Below the pieces are notes generated by a model. It did not search any database and was not told where the DNA came from. It saw only the letters and a list, made by a program, of their open reading frames with translations. A stretch of DNA of 53,034 nt, from the NCBI GenBank assembly GCA_020441665.1, contig JAGRLT010000026.1:1-53034 (forward strand). The letters are read 5' to 3'. Origin of the DNA: Nitratireductor sp. Lineage in GTDB: Bacteria; Pseudomonadota; Alphaproteobacteria; Rhizobiales; Rhizobiaceae. This document shows positions 33,427 to 42,814 of the stretch, in pieces (within the stretch, counting starts at the first letter, position 1; every line of letters starts with the position of its first letter). The position numbers and the translations under genes are program-made.

Positions 33427-36285
33427 ATGCCCGAAGCCCACCCCCATCCCGACCGGGAGCTTGACATCGAAATGCTCGAGCGGCGGCTTCGGGCAGCCGG
33501 CTTTGCCGGGGAAATCGAAACCGACAGCACGGTGCGTGCCGCCATGTCGACCGACAATTCGGTCTACCAGATCGTCCCCGATCTGATCCTCGCGCCGCGC
33601 GACGCGGCCGACGTTGTGACAGTGCTCGGCGTCATGGAAGACCCGGAATTCAGAACCATCCCGATCACCGGCCGCGGCGGCGGTACGGGAACCAACGGGC
33701 AAAGCCTGAACAGCGGCGTCATCATCGATCTGCGCCGGCACATGAACCGGGTCATCGAACTGAATACCGAAGAGGGCTGGGCCGATGTCGAGCCCGGCGT
33801 CGTGCTCGACGATCTCAACGACCGTATTCGCCCCTCCGGCTGGTTCTTCGCGCCCGAGACCTCGACGTCGACCCGCTGCACCATCGGCGGCATGGTCTCG
33901 ACCGACGCCTCGGGCAAGGGTTCGCGCGTCTACGGCAAGACTTCCGACAACATTCTCGGGCTGGAAACAGCACGGCCGCAAGGGCTCCTGGCAAGCGACG
34001 GCCCCGCCCCCGACTGGGCACGGGCCTTGCTGGCAGCGGCGCAGAAGGCCGCGCGCTCGGGGCGACAGGCGTTCATCGACAATACGCCGCGCCTCAATCG
34101 GCGCTTCACCGGCTACGATCTGGAACGGGCCTGCCCGCAGCAGGGCGGCTTCCAGTGGTGGCGCCTCTTTCTGGGCGCGGAGGGAACGCTCGGCCTCATC
34201 ACGCGCATTCGCGTCAAGCTGCGCCGGATCGAGTCCGAAAGGCGGCTGATCGTGGCGGGCTTTGACAGCTTCCGCACCGCACTTGCCGCCGCCACCCCAC
34301 TTCTTGCCGCCGATCCGACCGCCGTCGAGGTGATGGACGAGACGGTCCAGTCGATCGCCGATGCCGCCGGCGTTCTCGACCGCCTGCCGGCCGGCCTGCG
34401 CGCGCGGGACGGCCAGCAGGTCGCCTATGTCTTCGTCGAAATCAACGGCGCGGATGCCGCCGCCGTCGATGGCCGGGTCGAGCACTGCCGCGCGATCCTT
34501 TCGGACCTGCCGGGAGCCGGCGCCGTTCATGTCGTCGGCAATCTGACCGAGATCAAGGAACTCTGGGCGATCCGTTCGGCGGGCGTCGGCCTGCTGGGAA
34601 AGATTGACGGAACCGCCCGCCCGGTCGCCTTTGTCGAGGACACGGTGGTCCCGCCCGAGAACCTTCCTGCCTTCATCGACGAATTCCTCGCCATCCTGTC
34701 GCGCAACGGTCTCGGCTTCGGCATTTACGGCCATGTCGATGTCGGCTGTCTTCACATCCGCCCCGCCCTGAACATCGATGCCGCCGCCGATCGCGAGAAA
34801 CTCGTCGCGGTATCGGACGCGGTCTACGCGCTGACCCGCAAGCATGGTGGAATTTTCTGGGGCGAGCACGGCAAGGGCGTGCGCGGCGCCTATCTGCGCG
34901 ACTGGATCGGAGCCGAGGCCCATCGCGCGCTGCAGGGCATCAAGGCGGCCTTTGATCCGGCCGGCCGCTACAATCCCGGCAAGCTGGTGACCAACGACGC
35001 GCCCATCATGGGCATCGCGACGACCCCGTTCCGCGCCTTCAACGCGCCCGACGGAGACCCTCTGACCCGGGCCTTCCGCTGCAACGGCAACGCCCAGTGC
35101 CTCAGCTATGCCGCGACGACGCCGATGTGCCCGAGCTTCAAGGCCAGCGCCGATCTGCGCCACAGCCCCAAGGGGCGCGCCGACGCCCTGCGCGCCTGGC
35201 ACGGCGCCAGGGCTGACAACGCCGCGGACCTCGCCGCCCGCGAGGCCGACCTCCTGGGCGTGCTGGACACCTGCCTCGGCTGCAAGGCCTGCGCCTCGAC
35301 CTGCCCGATACAGGTCGATATCCCGGCAATGCGCACCGCCTTCTACGCCGATTACTTCGCCCGGCACAAACGCCCGCTGAGCGATCATCTGGTGCTTGCG
35401 GCCGAGCGCTTCAGCCCGATCACCGCGCGGCTCGCCCCTTTCCTGGCGCCGTTCTGGCCCCTGCTGGCAAGGCTTGGCGGTGCGATGACCGGCAGCGTCG
35501 ATCTGCCCGCAAGCCTGGCGACGGGCCTGCCGAAAGACCTGCTGCTGCGTGAAACGGACCTTTCAGGCACCCTCCCCCAACGCACGGTCATCGTGGTGCA
35601 GGACTGGTTCACCGCGCTGTTCGACGCAGAGGTGCAGCTGGACGTGGTCGCCGGGCTTACCGCGCTCGGCTACAGGCCAAGGCTGCTCCAGATGCGCCCG
35701 GCCGGCAAATCCGCCCGTACCGCAGGCGACATGAAGGGCTTCGCCGGAATGGCGGCGCGTCTCGCCGACCTTCTGCACCGGGCGGCGGCGACCGGCGCGC
35801 CGCTTGTCGCTTTCGAGCCCGCCTTCGCAATGATGCTGCGGCAGGAATATGTTAAAGCCGGCATCACACTGCCCAAGGTGCGGATGCCGCAGGAATTCCT
35901 CGCCGCCGAGGCCGGGTCGCGAACCTTTCCCCAGGCCCGATCGGCAAAGGCCGCCAAGCTGCTCTCGCACTGCACCGAGGCAACGGCCGATCCGCAAAGC
36001 GGCAGGCAGTGGGCCGAGGTATTTGCCGCCATCGGCGCGACGATCGAGACCCCCGCCACCGGATGCTGCGGCATGGCCGGCCTCTTCGGCCATCAACGCC
36101 GCCACCAGGAAGTCTCGGAAAGACTGTTCGACCTGTCATGGCGCGCCCATGTCGAGGGCGGCGCAGTCATGGCGACGGGATTTTCCTGCCGCTGTCAGAG
36201 CGAACGGCTGGCGGGCAAGAGCCTTCGTCATCCCCTGGGGATCATCGCCGACATGCTGGGGAGCGAGACCGGCATTCCCGGCTGA
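33427..36285 (+). CDS. FAD-linked oxidase / Fe-S protein, YdiJ-like (D-2-hydroxyacid dehydrogenase)
   Basis: This 952-aa fusion protein oxidises a D-2-hydroxyacid and passes electrons to the respiratory chain. The N-terminal FAD-binding type 4 domain (about residues 40-270) carries ITGRGGGTGTNGQ (about 79-91) and GGMVSTDASGKGS. A C-terminal substrate domain of the FAD-oxidase type follows (about 275-515; WGEHGKGVRGAY near its end). The Fe-S region has RCNGNAQC with PMCP (about 543-567) and a classical CLGCKACASTCP cluster (about 617-628). The tail has the cysteine-rich GCCGMAGLFGHQ motif and GFSCRCQSE. The architecture matches E. coli YdiJ, a group linked to D-2-hydroxyglutarate. It stands alone, flanked by the otn and hydantoinase regions, with GAGAGG before the start. 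Confidence 0.88.
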   Translation: MPEAHPHPDRELDIEMLERRLRAAGFAGEIETDSTVRAAMSTDNSVYQIVPDLILAPRDAADVVTVLGVMEDPEFRTIPITGRGGGTGTNGQSLNSGVIIDLRRHMNRVIELNTEEGWADVEPGVVLDDLNDRIRPSGWFFAPETSTSTRCTIGGMVSTDASGKGSRVYGKTSDNILGLETARPQGLLASDGPAPDWARALLAAAQKAARSGRQAFIDNTPRLNRRFTGYDLERACPQQGGFQWWRLFLGAEGTLGLITRIRVKLRRIESERRLIVAGFDSFRTALAAATPLLAADPTAVEVMDETVQSIADAAGVLDRLPAGLRARDGQQVAYVFVEINGADAAAVDGRVEHCRAILSDLPGAGAVHVVGNLTEIKELWAIRSAGVGLLGKIDGTARPVAFVEDTVVPPENLPAFIDEFLAILSRNGLGFGIYGHVDVGCLHIRPALNIDAAADREKLVAVSDAVYALTRKHGGIFWGEHGKGVRGAYLRDWIGAEAHRALQGIKAAFDPAGRYNPGKLVTNDAPIMGIATTPFRAFNAPDGDPLTRAFRCNGNAQCLSYAATTPMCPSFKASADLRHSPKGRADALRAWHGARADNAADLAAREADLLGVLDTCLGCKACASTCPIQVDIPAMRTAFYADYFARHKRPLSDHLVLAAERFSPITARLAPFLAPFWPLLARLGGAMTGSVDLPASLATGLPKDLLLRETDLSGTLPQRTVIVVQDWFTALFDAEVQLDVVAGLTALGYRPRLLQMRPAGKSARTAGDMKGFAGMAARLADLLHRAAATGAPLVAFEPAFAMMLRQEYVKAGITLPKVRMPQEFLAAEAGSRTFPQARSAKAAKLLSHCTEATADPQSGRQWAEVFAAIGATIETPATGCCGMAGLFGHQRRHQEVSERLFDLSWRAHVEGGAVMATGFSCRCQSERLAGKSLRHPLGIIADMLGSETGIPG

Positions 36286-36316
36286 CGGGAAGATCGCCTC
36301 GCACAGCCGACAGCGG

Positions 36317-38014
36317 TCAGTCCTGCTGACCAGTGTCTTCCACCTTGTCCGGAGCCCGCCCCGGCCAGAAGCGTATGCCGGGCCGCGCCCGGCCGCCGCC
36401 CAGGGCCGCCACGGTTCCGTCCGCGCGCCAGCAGGCGCCGCCCTCCAGCGTCCCGTCCGGGCCGAAGCCGATGGCGTTCATCCCGCCCCCCACATGCGGC
36501 ATCACCCGCACCCTGTGCCCCCGTGCCTCCAGAGCCCCGACCATGGGCCTGAACCCTTCCTCGATCTCGACATCGTGGCCTTCGGTCCAAAGCCGCGGTG
36601 CCTCGATCGCCTGTTGCAGGCTCATGCCATGGTCGATCAGGTTGACGATTGCCTGAAAGGCCGACGGGAAGATGCGCAGCCCGCCCGGCAGGCCGAGCGC
36701 CCAGCGCACGCGCCCCTCGCGCAGCACCATCATCGGCGCCATCGAGGTCGGCACCCGCTTGCCCGGTGCGACCGACAGCGCCCGGCCCGGATGCGGGTCG
36801 AAATTCATCATGTAGTTGTTGGGGATGATCCCCGTTCCCGGCACGACGAAGCGCGCGCCGAAAATGCCGTTGATCGTATGGGTCGCCGCCACCACATTTC
36901 CCGCCGCATCGGCCACGGTGATGTGGGTCGTATCGGCGCTTTCATACCCCGAGGCGACCGGACCGCCGCCGCCGATACCGCGCAGCCGGCTCTGCGATTG
37001 CGCCGCATAGGCCTTGGAGGTGAGCCTGTCGACCGGCACATCGATGAAATCGGGATCGCCGGAGGCCGCGCGGCGATCCTCGAAAGCCACCCGGATCACC
37101 TCGGCCAGAAGGTGCAGCCCGGCCTCGGTGCCGAAACCCATCGCGGCCACGTCGTGCGGCTCCAGCAGGTTCAGCATCTGCGTGACGTGAACCCCCGACG
37201 AGGCGGGCGGCGGCGGGCCGACGATCTCCCAGCCGCGATAGGTGCCACGGATCACATCGCGTTCGCGCGGGGCATAGCCGCGCAGATCCTCCAGCGTCAG
37301 CCAGCCGGCATCGGCGCGGCCGGTGGCGATGCGCTCGGCCAGTGCCGCGCCGAGGACGCCGCCATGCAGCGCCGCCGCGCCTTCACGGGCAATCAGCCTC
37401 AGGCTCTCGGCAAAATCGCCCTGCACCAGCCGGTCGCCCGCCTTCAGCGGCACGCCCCCCGGCATCAGCAGCGCGGCGATGGCCGGATCGAGCGCGAGGT
37501 CGGTGGCGGATTCGGCGATCGCCCCCTCAAGATAGGGCGTTACCTCGAAGCCGCGCGACGCAAGGCGGATCGCCGGGTCGATCACATCGCAAAACGGCAG
37601 CGCCCCGAAGCGCGCCTGCATCTCGCACCAGGCAGCGAGGTTGCCGGGCGTTGCCACCGCCGACGGCCCGAGCGCGGAACGCCGGTCTTTCGTCTCCATG
37701 TGGTTCGGCGGCTCGTCCGAGACCGGCTCGTAAATGTCCGCGGTCGTCGACGCCGGCGCCGAGGCCAGCCCGTCGAACACCCGATGCGACCCGTCGGCAA
37801 GGCGCAGATGTGCGAGCCCGCCCCCGGCGACGCCCACCATCATCGGCTCGACCACGCATAGCGCCAGCAGCGCGCCCACCGCCGCGTCGACGGCGTTGCC
37901 GCCGCCTGCGAGGATCTCGTAGCCGGCCGCCGAGCCGAGCGGATGATTGGTGACGACCATGCCGCCCTTGCCGGTGGCCGGGCTCTTTTCGCAAGTGAAG
38001 GGAAGGTCGGTCAT
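36317..38014 (-). CDS. gamma-glutamyltransferase family protein, cytoplasmic
   Basis: This 565-aa Ntn hydrolase of the gamma-glutamyltranspeptidase family is self-cleaved before a catalytic threonine. The nucleophile region is visible as DTTHITVADAAGNVVAATHT (about residues 380-399), where the first Thr of TTH aligns with the GGT nucleophile. GGGNAVDAAVGALLAL (about 36-51) and GGLAHLRL are family-typical in the N-terminal part; the C-terminal part has GTGIIPNNYM and GGGMNAIG. No signal peptide is present, so the protein is cytoplasmic and may act on imported gamma-glutamyl or other amides. The start at 38014 is preceded by AGAGGA. It lies downstream of, and in the same direction as, the GntR gene. 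Confidence 0.86.
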   Translation of the reverse strand: MTDLPFTCEKSPATGKGGMVVTNHPLGSAAGYEILAGGGNAVDAAVGALLALCVVEPMMVGVAGGGLAHLRLADGSHRVFDGLASAPASTTADIYEPVSDEPPNHMETKDRRSALGPSAVATPGNLAAWCEMQARFGALPFCDVIDPAIRLASRGFEVTPYLEGAIAESATDLALDPAIAALLMPGGVPLKAGDRLVQGDFAESLRLIAREGAAALHGGVLGAALAERIATGRADAGWLTLEDLRGYAPRERDVIRGTYRGWEIVGPPPPASSGVHVTQMLNLLEPHDVAAMGFGTEAGLHLLAEVIRVAFEDRRAASGDPDFIDVPVDRLTSKAYAAQSQSRLRGIGGGGPVASGYESADTTHITVADAAGNVVAATHTINGIFGARFVVPGTGIIPNNYMMNFDPHPGRALSVAPGKRVPTSMAPMMVLREGRVRWALGLPGGLRIFPSAFQAIVNLIDHGMSLQQAIEAPRLWTEGHDVEIEEGFRPMVGALEARGHRVRVMPHVGGGMNAIGFGPDGTLEGGACWRADGTVAALGGGRARPGIRFWPGRAPDKVEDTGQQD

Positions 38015-38237
38015 GCGGCTGCGTTCCTCTCTGGCCATCGCGGTGCCCACAGGCTGCCGGAAATCCGCACACAGGGCCAAATAAGAAAATTTGTCCGCGT
38101 CACAAATCTTTTGAATTGGACGACAGGCACCTTCGGAGTGTCCCATTCAGCCGACAGGTCACCATGCAAACGATCGAAAGAGGCAACCCAACGCTGCCAT
38201 GACGACCCCCGCACGCCCTCTGCGCCATCCAGCCGCC

Positions 38238-38930
38238 TCATCCGGGCAACGCCGCCATCAGGCGGGGCATGAGCTTCAGATGCCGGTCGAGCACGGACAG
38301 CGCATGGGCTTCGTCATGGGCCTCGAGCGCGGCGATCAGCGCCCGGTGCTCATGCTCGATCACCTCGTTGCGGCCCACGCCCTGCCGCAGCGACAGCATT
38401 GCCACCCGCGTCAGGTTGGCCTGAAGTCCGTCGAAGACCTGAAGCAGCACGGTGTTGCCCGCCCCGGCAACGAGCGCGCGGTGGAACAGCCGATTGATCT
38501 CGACATGCCGCAAATGTTCCTCGGCCGGCAGCGCCTCATGGGCGTCGCACAAGCTCGCCATCTCCGGCGGCACCGGGCGTCCGTCACGGCAGATCGCACG
38601 GACCGCGTGGCTTTCGATCAGATCGCGCACCTCGTAAAGATCGCGCAGCTCGGCGCCGGACAACGGCCTGACCATCGCGCCCCGGCGGGGATGCAGTTCG
38701 AGATAGCCCTCCGCCGCCAGCCGGTTCAGCGCCTCGCGAACCGGCGTGCGCGAAACGCCCGTGACCTCGCAAGCCACCGCTTCCTCGATGAAGGCTCCCG
38801 GCGGGAAATCGCCGTTCAGAATGCCGCTGTGGATACCGTCATAGGCCCGCTCTCGCGCCGACAGCATCCTGCCCTCCCCGAATCTGCCAGCGCCCGCTTC
38901 GGGCAACGGGCCGTGCGTCTGTCCGGTCAT
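38238..38930 (-). CDS. GntR family regulator, FCD type
   Basis: This 230-aa regulator has an N-terminal winged helix (about residues 22-90) with GVSRTPVREALNRLAAEGYL and PRRGAMVRP. The FCD domain (about 95-225) has metal-type residues including EINRLFHRALV and EHEHRALIAAL. The start at 38930 follows GAGGAG 7 nt upstream. It diverges from the hyuA/hyuB/peptide-transporter operon and very likely controls it through the TGTATACA site at 39009. The GGT-like gene lies downstream on the same strand, 223 nt away, and may belong to the same regulon. Confidence 0.88.
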   Translation of the reverse strand: MTGQTHGPLPEAGAGRFGEGRMLSARERAYDGIHSGILNGDFPPGAFIEEAVACEVTGVSRTPVREALNRLAAEGYLELHPRRGAMVRPLSGAELRDLYEVRDLIESHAVRAICRDGRPVPPEMASLCDAHEALPAEEHLRHVEINRLFHRALVAGAGNTVLLQVFDGLQANLTRVAMLSLRQGVGRNEVIEHEHRALIAALEAHDEAHALSVLDRHLKLMPRLMAALPG

Positions 38931-38984
38931 TCGACAACTCCTCTTCCTGTCGGTCACCATACAGCGCGCGCGACACACGCACAC

Positions 38985-39016
38985 TGGACAAGTGATGCGA
39001 CTCATTATTGTATACA
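38985..39016 (+). promoter_or_regulatory. promoter with overlapping TGTATACA palindrome
   Basis: TGGACA (38985-38990) and TTGTAT (39008-39013) are 17 nt apart and form a plausible promoter for the hyuA operon. The perfect 8-bp palindrome TGTATACA (39009-39016) overlaps the -10, the ideal place for a repressor. GTATAC also occurs at the promoter of the other TRAP operon (31607-31612), beside a different FCD/GntR gene. Confidence 0.6.
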
Positions 39017-39046
39017 TGAAGTACACTCTATGAGGATACCAGGGGA

Positions 39047-41146
39047 ATGATGGACGCCACCCACGGACCTGACCCCAAGAGCACCTGGCGCGTTGGCGTG
39101 GATTCGGGCGGGACCTTCACCGATGTCTGCATGTTCGAGGAGGCGACGGGCCGGATCGCGGTCTGGAAGGTGTCCTCGACCCCGGACGATCCCTCGCGCG
39201 GCATCGCCCAGGGCGTCGGCGAAGGCATGAGCGAATGCGCCGGCGCGCGCGACGACCCGGCCGCCGCCATCGCCTATCTCGGCCACGGAACCACGGTCGC
39301 GACCAACGCGCTCATCACCCATCGCGGCGCCAGTGTCGGGCTGCTGACCACCGGCGGCTTCCGCGACCTTCTCGAAATCGGCCGGCAGAAGCGCCCCGAT
39401 CTCTACGATCTCTTCGCCGACAAGCCCCGCACGCTCGTTCCGCGCGAATTGCGCATCGAACTGCCCGAGCGCATCCTCCATACCGGCGAGATCGAGACCC
39501 CGCTGGATGAAGCGGCCGTCCGCAAGGCCGCCCGGATCTTGAAGCAAGCCGGCGTCGAGGCCGTCGCCATCTGCTTCCTCTACGCCTTCGTCAATCCGGT
39601 GCATGAAAAGACGGCCAGGCGCATCGTCGAGGAAGAGATGCCCGGTGTCTTCCTCTGTGCCAGCCACGAGATCGCGCCTGAATTCCGCGAGTTCGAGAGG
39701 CTCTCCACCGCCACGGTCAACGCCTATCTCGGCCCGATCATGCACCGCTACATCTCGCGACTCACTCCCCGCCTGGCCGGGCTCGGCCTGCCCGTCGCGC
39801 CGCATCTGACCCAGTCGAACGGCGGCGTGGTGCGGTTCGAGGTAGCGGCCGAAACGCCCGTGCGGGCGGTTCTGTCCGGCCCGTCGACCGGCGTCGTCGC
39901 GGCCCAGGCGATCGGCGGTCGCGCCGGCTTTGCCGACATCATCACCTTCGACATGGGCGGCACCTCCTCCGACGTCGCATTGATGGCGGGCGGGCAGACC
40001 ACCCAGACCAATGAGAGCATCGTGCACGGCTATCCGATCAAGGCGCCGATGCTCGACATCCATACGGTCGGCGCCGGCGGCGGCTCCATCGCACGGATCG
40101 ACACCGGCGGCCTGCTCAAGGTCGGCCCGGAAAGCGCCGGCGCCGATCCCGGCCCGGTCTGCTATGGCCGCGGCGCCACCGAGCCCACCGTCACCGACGC
40201 CAACATCGTGCTTCAGGTGCTGAACCCCACCCATCTTCTCGACGGACGGATGGAAGTACACCGACAACTCGCGCTCGACGCGATCGGAAAAATGGCCGAC
40301 AGCCTCGGCATGAGCGTCATGGACGTGGCGCAGGGCATCATCTCGGTCGTCACCGCCAACATGGCCAAGGCGATCCGCGTGATTTCCGTCCAGCGCGGCC
40401 ACGACCCGCGCAACTACGCGCTGATGGCATTCGGCGGAGCCGGGCCGCTGCACGCGGTGCGGCTGGCGCAGGAACTGGGCATGTCCACCGTGATCGTCCC
40501 GCGCAATCCCGGCATCCTCTGCGCCATGGGCCTGTTGCTGACCGATCTCAGGGCGGATTTCTCAACCACGAGACTGCTGCCTCTGGAGACCGGCGATCTC
40601 GATGCGATCGCCGCGACCATCGCCCGCGTCCAGGCCGAGGCCCGCGACTGGTTCGACAATGAGGGCATGGACGAAACGCATCGCCAGTGCGTCGCCCGCA
40701 TCGACATGCGCTATGAGGGGCAGAATTACGAGCTTTCCATCCCCGTGCCCGAAGGGCCGGTCACGGAAGCCGCGCTCGACGCCCTGCGCCGGGGCTTTAC
40801 CGAGGCACACACCCGCATGTACGGCTTCGCGGTGCCCGAGGAACGCGTCCTTTGCGTCACCTTCCGGGCCGAGGCCACCGGGCTCGTGCGCAAGGCCGGG
40901 CTGCCCGAACGCCCGCCAGGTGGCCCGGACGCCACCGGCGCGGTCACCGGCGCCCGCAAGGTCTGGTATCCCGAGACCGGCGGCTTCACCGATACGACAC
41001 TTTACGGCCGCGACCGTCTCGCCCCGGGCATGACCTTCGCCGGCCCCGCCATCGTCGAGCAGATGGACACCACCACGCTGATCCCGCCGGGCGTGTCCGC
41101 GCGCGTCGACGGGCTGGACAACCTGATCCTGGAGCTTCGCCCATGA
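39047..41146 (+). CDS. hyuA: hydantoinase/oxoprolinase subunit A
   Basis: This 699-aa ATP-dependent amidohydrolase subunit belongs to the HyuA / N-methylhydantoinase A / oxoprolinase / acetone carboxylase beta family and has an actin-like ATPase fold. The phosphate-1 loop VDSGGTFTDVCMFE lies at about residues 14-27, followed by GHGTTVATNALI (about 80-91), the phosphate-2 loop TFDMGGTSSDVAL (about 301-313) and AGADPGPVCYGRG (about 364-376). The start is 39047 or 39050, with AGGGG immediately upstream. It overlaps the B subunit by 4 nt. It would open a cyclic imide or amide at the cost of ATP; hydantoin, N-methylhydantoin and 5-oxoproline are all possible. Confidence 0.9.
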   Translation: MMDATHGPDPKSTWRVGVDSGGTFTDVCMFEEATGRIAVWKVSSTPDDPSRGIAQGVGEGMSECAGARDDPAAAIAYLGHGTTVATNALITHRGASVGLLTTGGFRDLLEIGRQKRPDLYDLFADKPRTLVPRELRIELPERILHTGEIETPLDEAAVRKAARILKQAGVEAVAICFLYAFVNPVHEKTARRIVEEEMPGVFLCASHEIAPEFREFERLSTATVNAYLGPIMHRYISRLTPRLAGLGLPVAPHLTQSNGGVVRFEVAAETPVRAVLSGPSTGVVAAQAIGGRAGFADIITFDMGGTSSDVALMAGGQTTQTNESIVHGYPIKAPMLDIHTVGAGGGSIARIDTGGLLKVGPESAGADPGPVCYGRGATEPTVTDANIVLQVLNPTHLLDGRMEVHRQLALDAIGKMADSLGMSVMDVAQGIISVVTANMAKAIRVISVQRGHDPRNYALMAFGGAGPLHAVRLAQELGMSTVIVPRNPGILCAMGLLLTDLRADFSTTRLLPLETGDLDAIAATIARVQAEARDWFDNEGMDETHRQCVARIDMRYEGQNYELSIPVPEGPVTEAALDALRRGFTEAHTRMYGFAVPEERVLCVTFRAEATGLVRKAGLPERPPGGPDATGAVTGARKVWYPETGGFTDTTLYGRDRLAPGMTFAGPAIVEQMDTTTLIPPGVSARVDGLDNLILELRP

Positions 41147-42753
41147 CCGGCCAGACCGCCTCCCTCACCCTTGACCCGATCACGGTCGAGGTCATCGGCG
41201 CCGCGCTCTCCTCGATCGTGGAAGAGACCGGCGAGGCACTGGTCCGCGCCTCCTACTCCACCAACATCAAGGAACGGCGCGACTGCTCCACCGCGCTGTT
41301 CGACCGCGCCGGGCGGACGCTGTGCCAGGCCGAGCATATTCCCGTCCATCTGGGCAGCTTCCTCGATTTCATCCCCATGCTGCTGAAGGATCACGACCCC
41401 GCCGGGATGCGCCCCGGCGACGTTTTCGTCGGCAACGACGCCTATCGCGGCGGCGGCACCCACCTGCCCGACATCGTGCTGGCCGAGCCGATCTTCGTCG
41501 ACGGCGACCTAGCGGCCTGGACGGTCAACCTTGCCCATCACTCGGATTTCGTTGATCGCGCCCATGCCCATATCTACCAGGAGGGGCTGCGCATCCCGCC
41601 GATCCGGCTCTACCGGGCAGGCGAACTGCAGAAGGACGTTCAGGAACTGATCCTGCTCAACTGCCAGGTTCCGCGCGAGCGCCTGTCGGACCTGCGCGCC
41701 CAGATGGCGGCAAACCGCGTCGGCGTCCGCCGCTTTCAGGAACTGTGCGCCCGCCATGGCGTCGAAACCGTGCTGGCCTCGGGCGAGGCGCTGCTCGACT
41801 ACGCCGAACGCAAGATGCGCGCGGGCATCGCCGCCCTGCCCGACGGAAGCTGGCGCTTCGAGGACGAGTTCGACAGCCTCGACTTCGACGAGCCCATCCC
41901 GCTGGCAGCGACCGTCACCATCGCCGGCGACGAGATCGCGCTCGATTTCGAGGCGCCGCCGCAGATCAGGGCCGGCATCAACATGACCCGCACCGCCCTG
42001 CTGGCGACGGTCTACTATATCGTGAAATCGGTGGTCGATCCGACCGTCCTGCCCAATGCCGGCCTCGCCAGGCCGATCACGGTGCGGGCACCCGAAGGCT
42101 CGATCCTGAACTGCAGGCATCCCGCCGCCGTCAACGGCCGCGTCCAGACCTGCCAGCGCGTCGCCGACCTGATCCTCGGCGCGCTCGCACAGGCCGCGCC
42201 CGAACGGGTATCGGCCTGCACCAATTCGACCTGCACCGTGGCGCTGTTTTCCGGCAACCGCGAAACCGGCCCTGACAAGGGCACCTACTGGGTCTATCTC
42301 GAAACCATTGGCGGCGGCGGCGGCGCGCGGCCCCATGCCGACGGGCTCGACGGGATCCATGTCCATGCCACCAACACCTCGAACCTGCCGGTCGAGGCGC
42401 TGGAGGTGGAATACCCCCTGATCCTCGAACGCTACGAACTGATCGACGGCTCCGCCGGCACCGGCAGGCACCGCGGCGGCATGGGCCTGCGCCGGGTCTA
42501 CCGCGCGACCGAGGAATGCATGGTCCGCATCGACATTTCACGCATTCAATCCCGCTCCTGGGGGCTTCGCGGCGGCGGCCCCGGCGGCCATGGAGGCTAT
42601 GTCCTCAGCCCCGATGCAACACCCTTCGAGCGCGGCGCGGGCGTCCTGCGCCCGGGCGAATGGCTTGAGGTCCTGACCCCCGGCGGCGGCGGTTATGGCC
42701 GCCCCGAAGAGCTTGCGGACACCCCCGAAAAGCAACCCATCGCAGCAGAATGA
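41143..42753 (+). CDS. hyuB: hydantoinase/oxoprolinase subunit B
   Basis: This 536-aa partner of HyuA carries the metal site for ring opening. Family motifs in order are ASYSTNIKERRDCSTALFD (about residues 37-55), GNDAYRGGGTHLPDI (about 97-111), VNLAHHSDFVD (about 127-137) and the C-terminal LTPGGGGYG (about 510-518). It starts with an ATGA overlap on hyuA, consistent with 1:1 production of the subunits. It is followed 61 nt later by the peptide-type transporter. Confidence 0.9.
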   Translation: MTGQTASLTLDPITVEVIGAALSSIVEETGEALVRASYSTNIKERRDCSTALFDRAGRTLCQAEHIPVHLGSFLDFIPMLLKDHDPAGMRPGDVFVGNDAYRGGGTHLPDIVLAEPIFVDGDLAAWTVNLAHHSDFVDRAHAHIYQEGLRIPPIRLYRAGELQKDVQELILLNCQVPRERLSDLRAQMAANRVGVRRFQELCARHGVETVLASGEALLDYAERKMRAGIAALPDGSWRFEDEFDSLDFDEPIPLAATVTIAGDEIALDFEAPPQIRAGINMTRTALLATVYYIVKSVVDPTVLPNAGLARPITVRAPEGSILNCRHPAAVNGRVQTCQRVADLILGALAQAAPERVSACTNSTCTVALFSGNRETGPDKGTYWVYLETIGGGGGARPHADGLDGIHVHATNTSNLPVEALEVEYPLILERYELIDGSAGTGRHRGGMGLRRVYRATEECMVRIDISRIQSRSWGLRGGGPGGHGGYVLSPDATPFERGAGVLRPGEWLEVLTPGGGGYGRPEELADTPEKQPIAAE

Positions 42754-42814
42754 CAGGAACCCGATTTCCCGGACTCACCAAGAGCCCGACCCAACCGACA
42801 AGGAGACAAGACCC

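Noticed and set aside
32419-35388. Very long minus-strand open frame (989 codons) opposite the YdiJ-like gene
   Set aside because: Its translation is low-complexity and rich in Gly, Asp and Arg, with no family motif, while the plus strand encodes a complete FAD/Fe-S protein. Long antisense frames are expected in GC-rich genes.
36317-38146. Longer N-terminus for the GGT-like protein, starting at 38146 or 38038
   Set aside because: The added residues show no signal peptide or family similarity, and neither start has a ribosome site; 38014 is preceded by AGAGGA.
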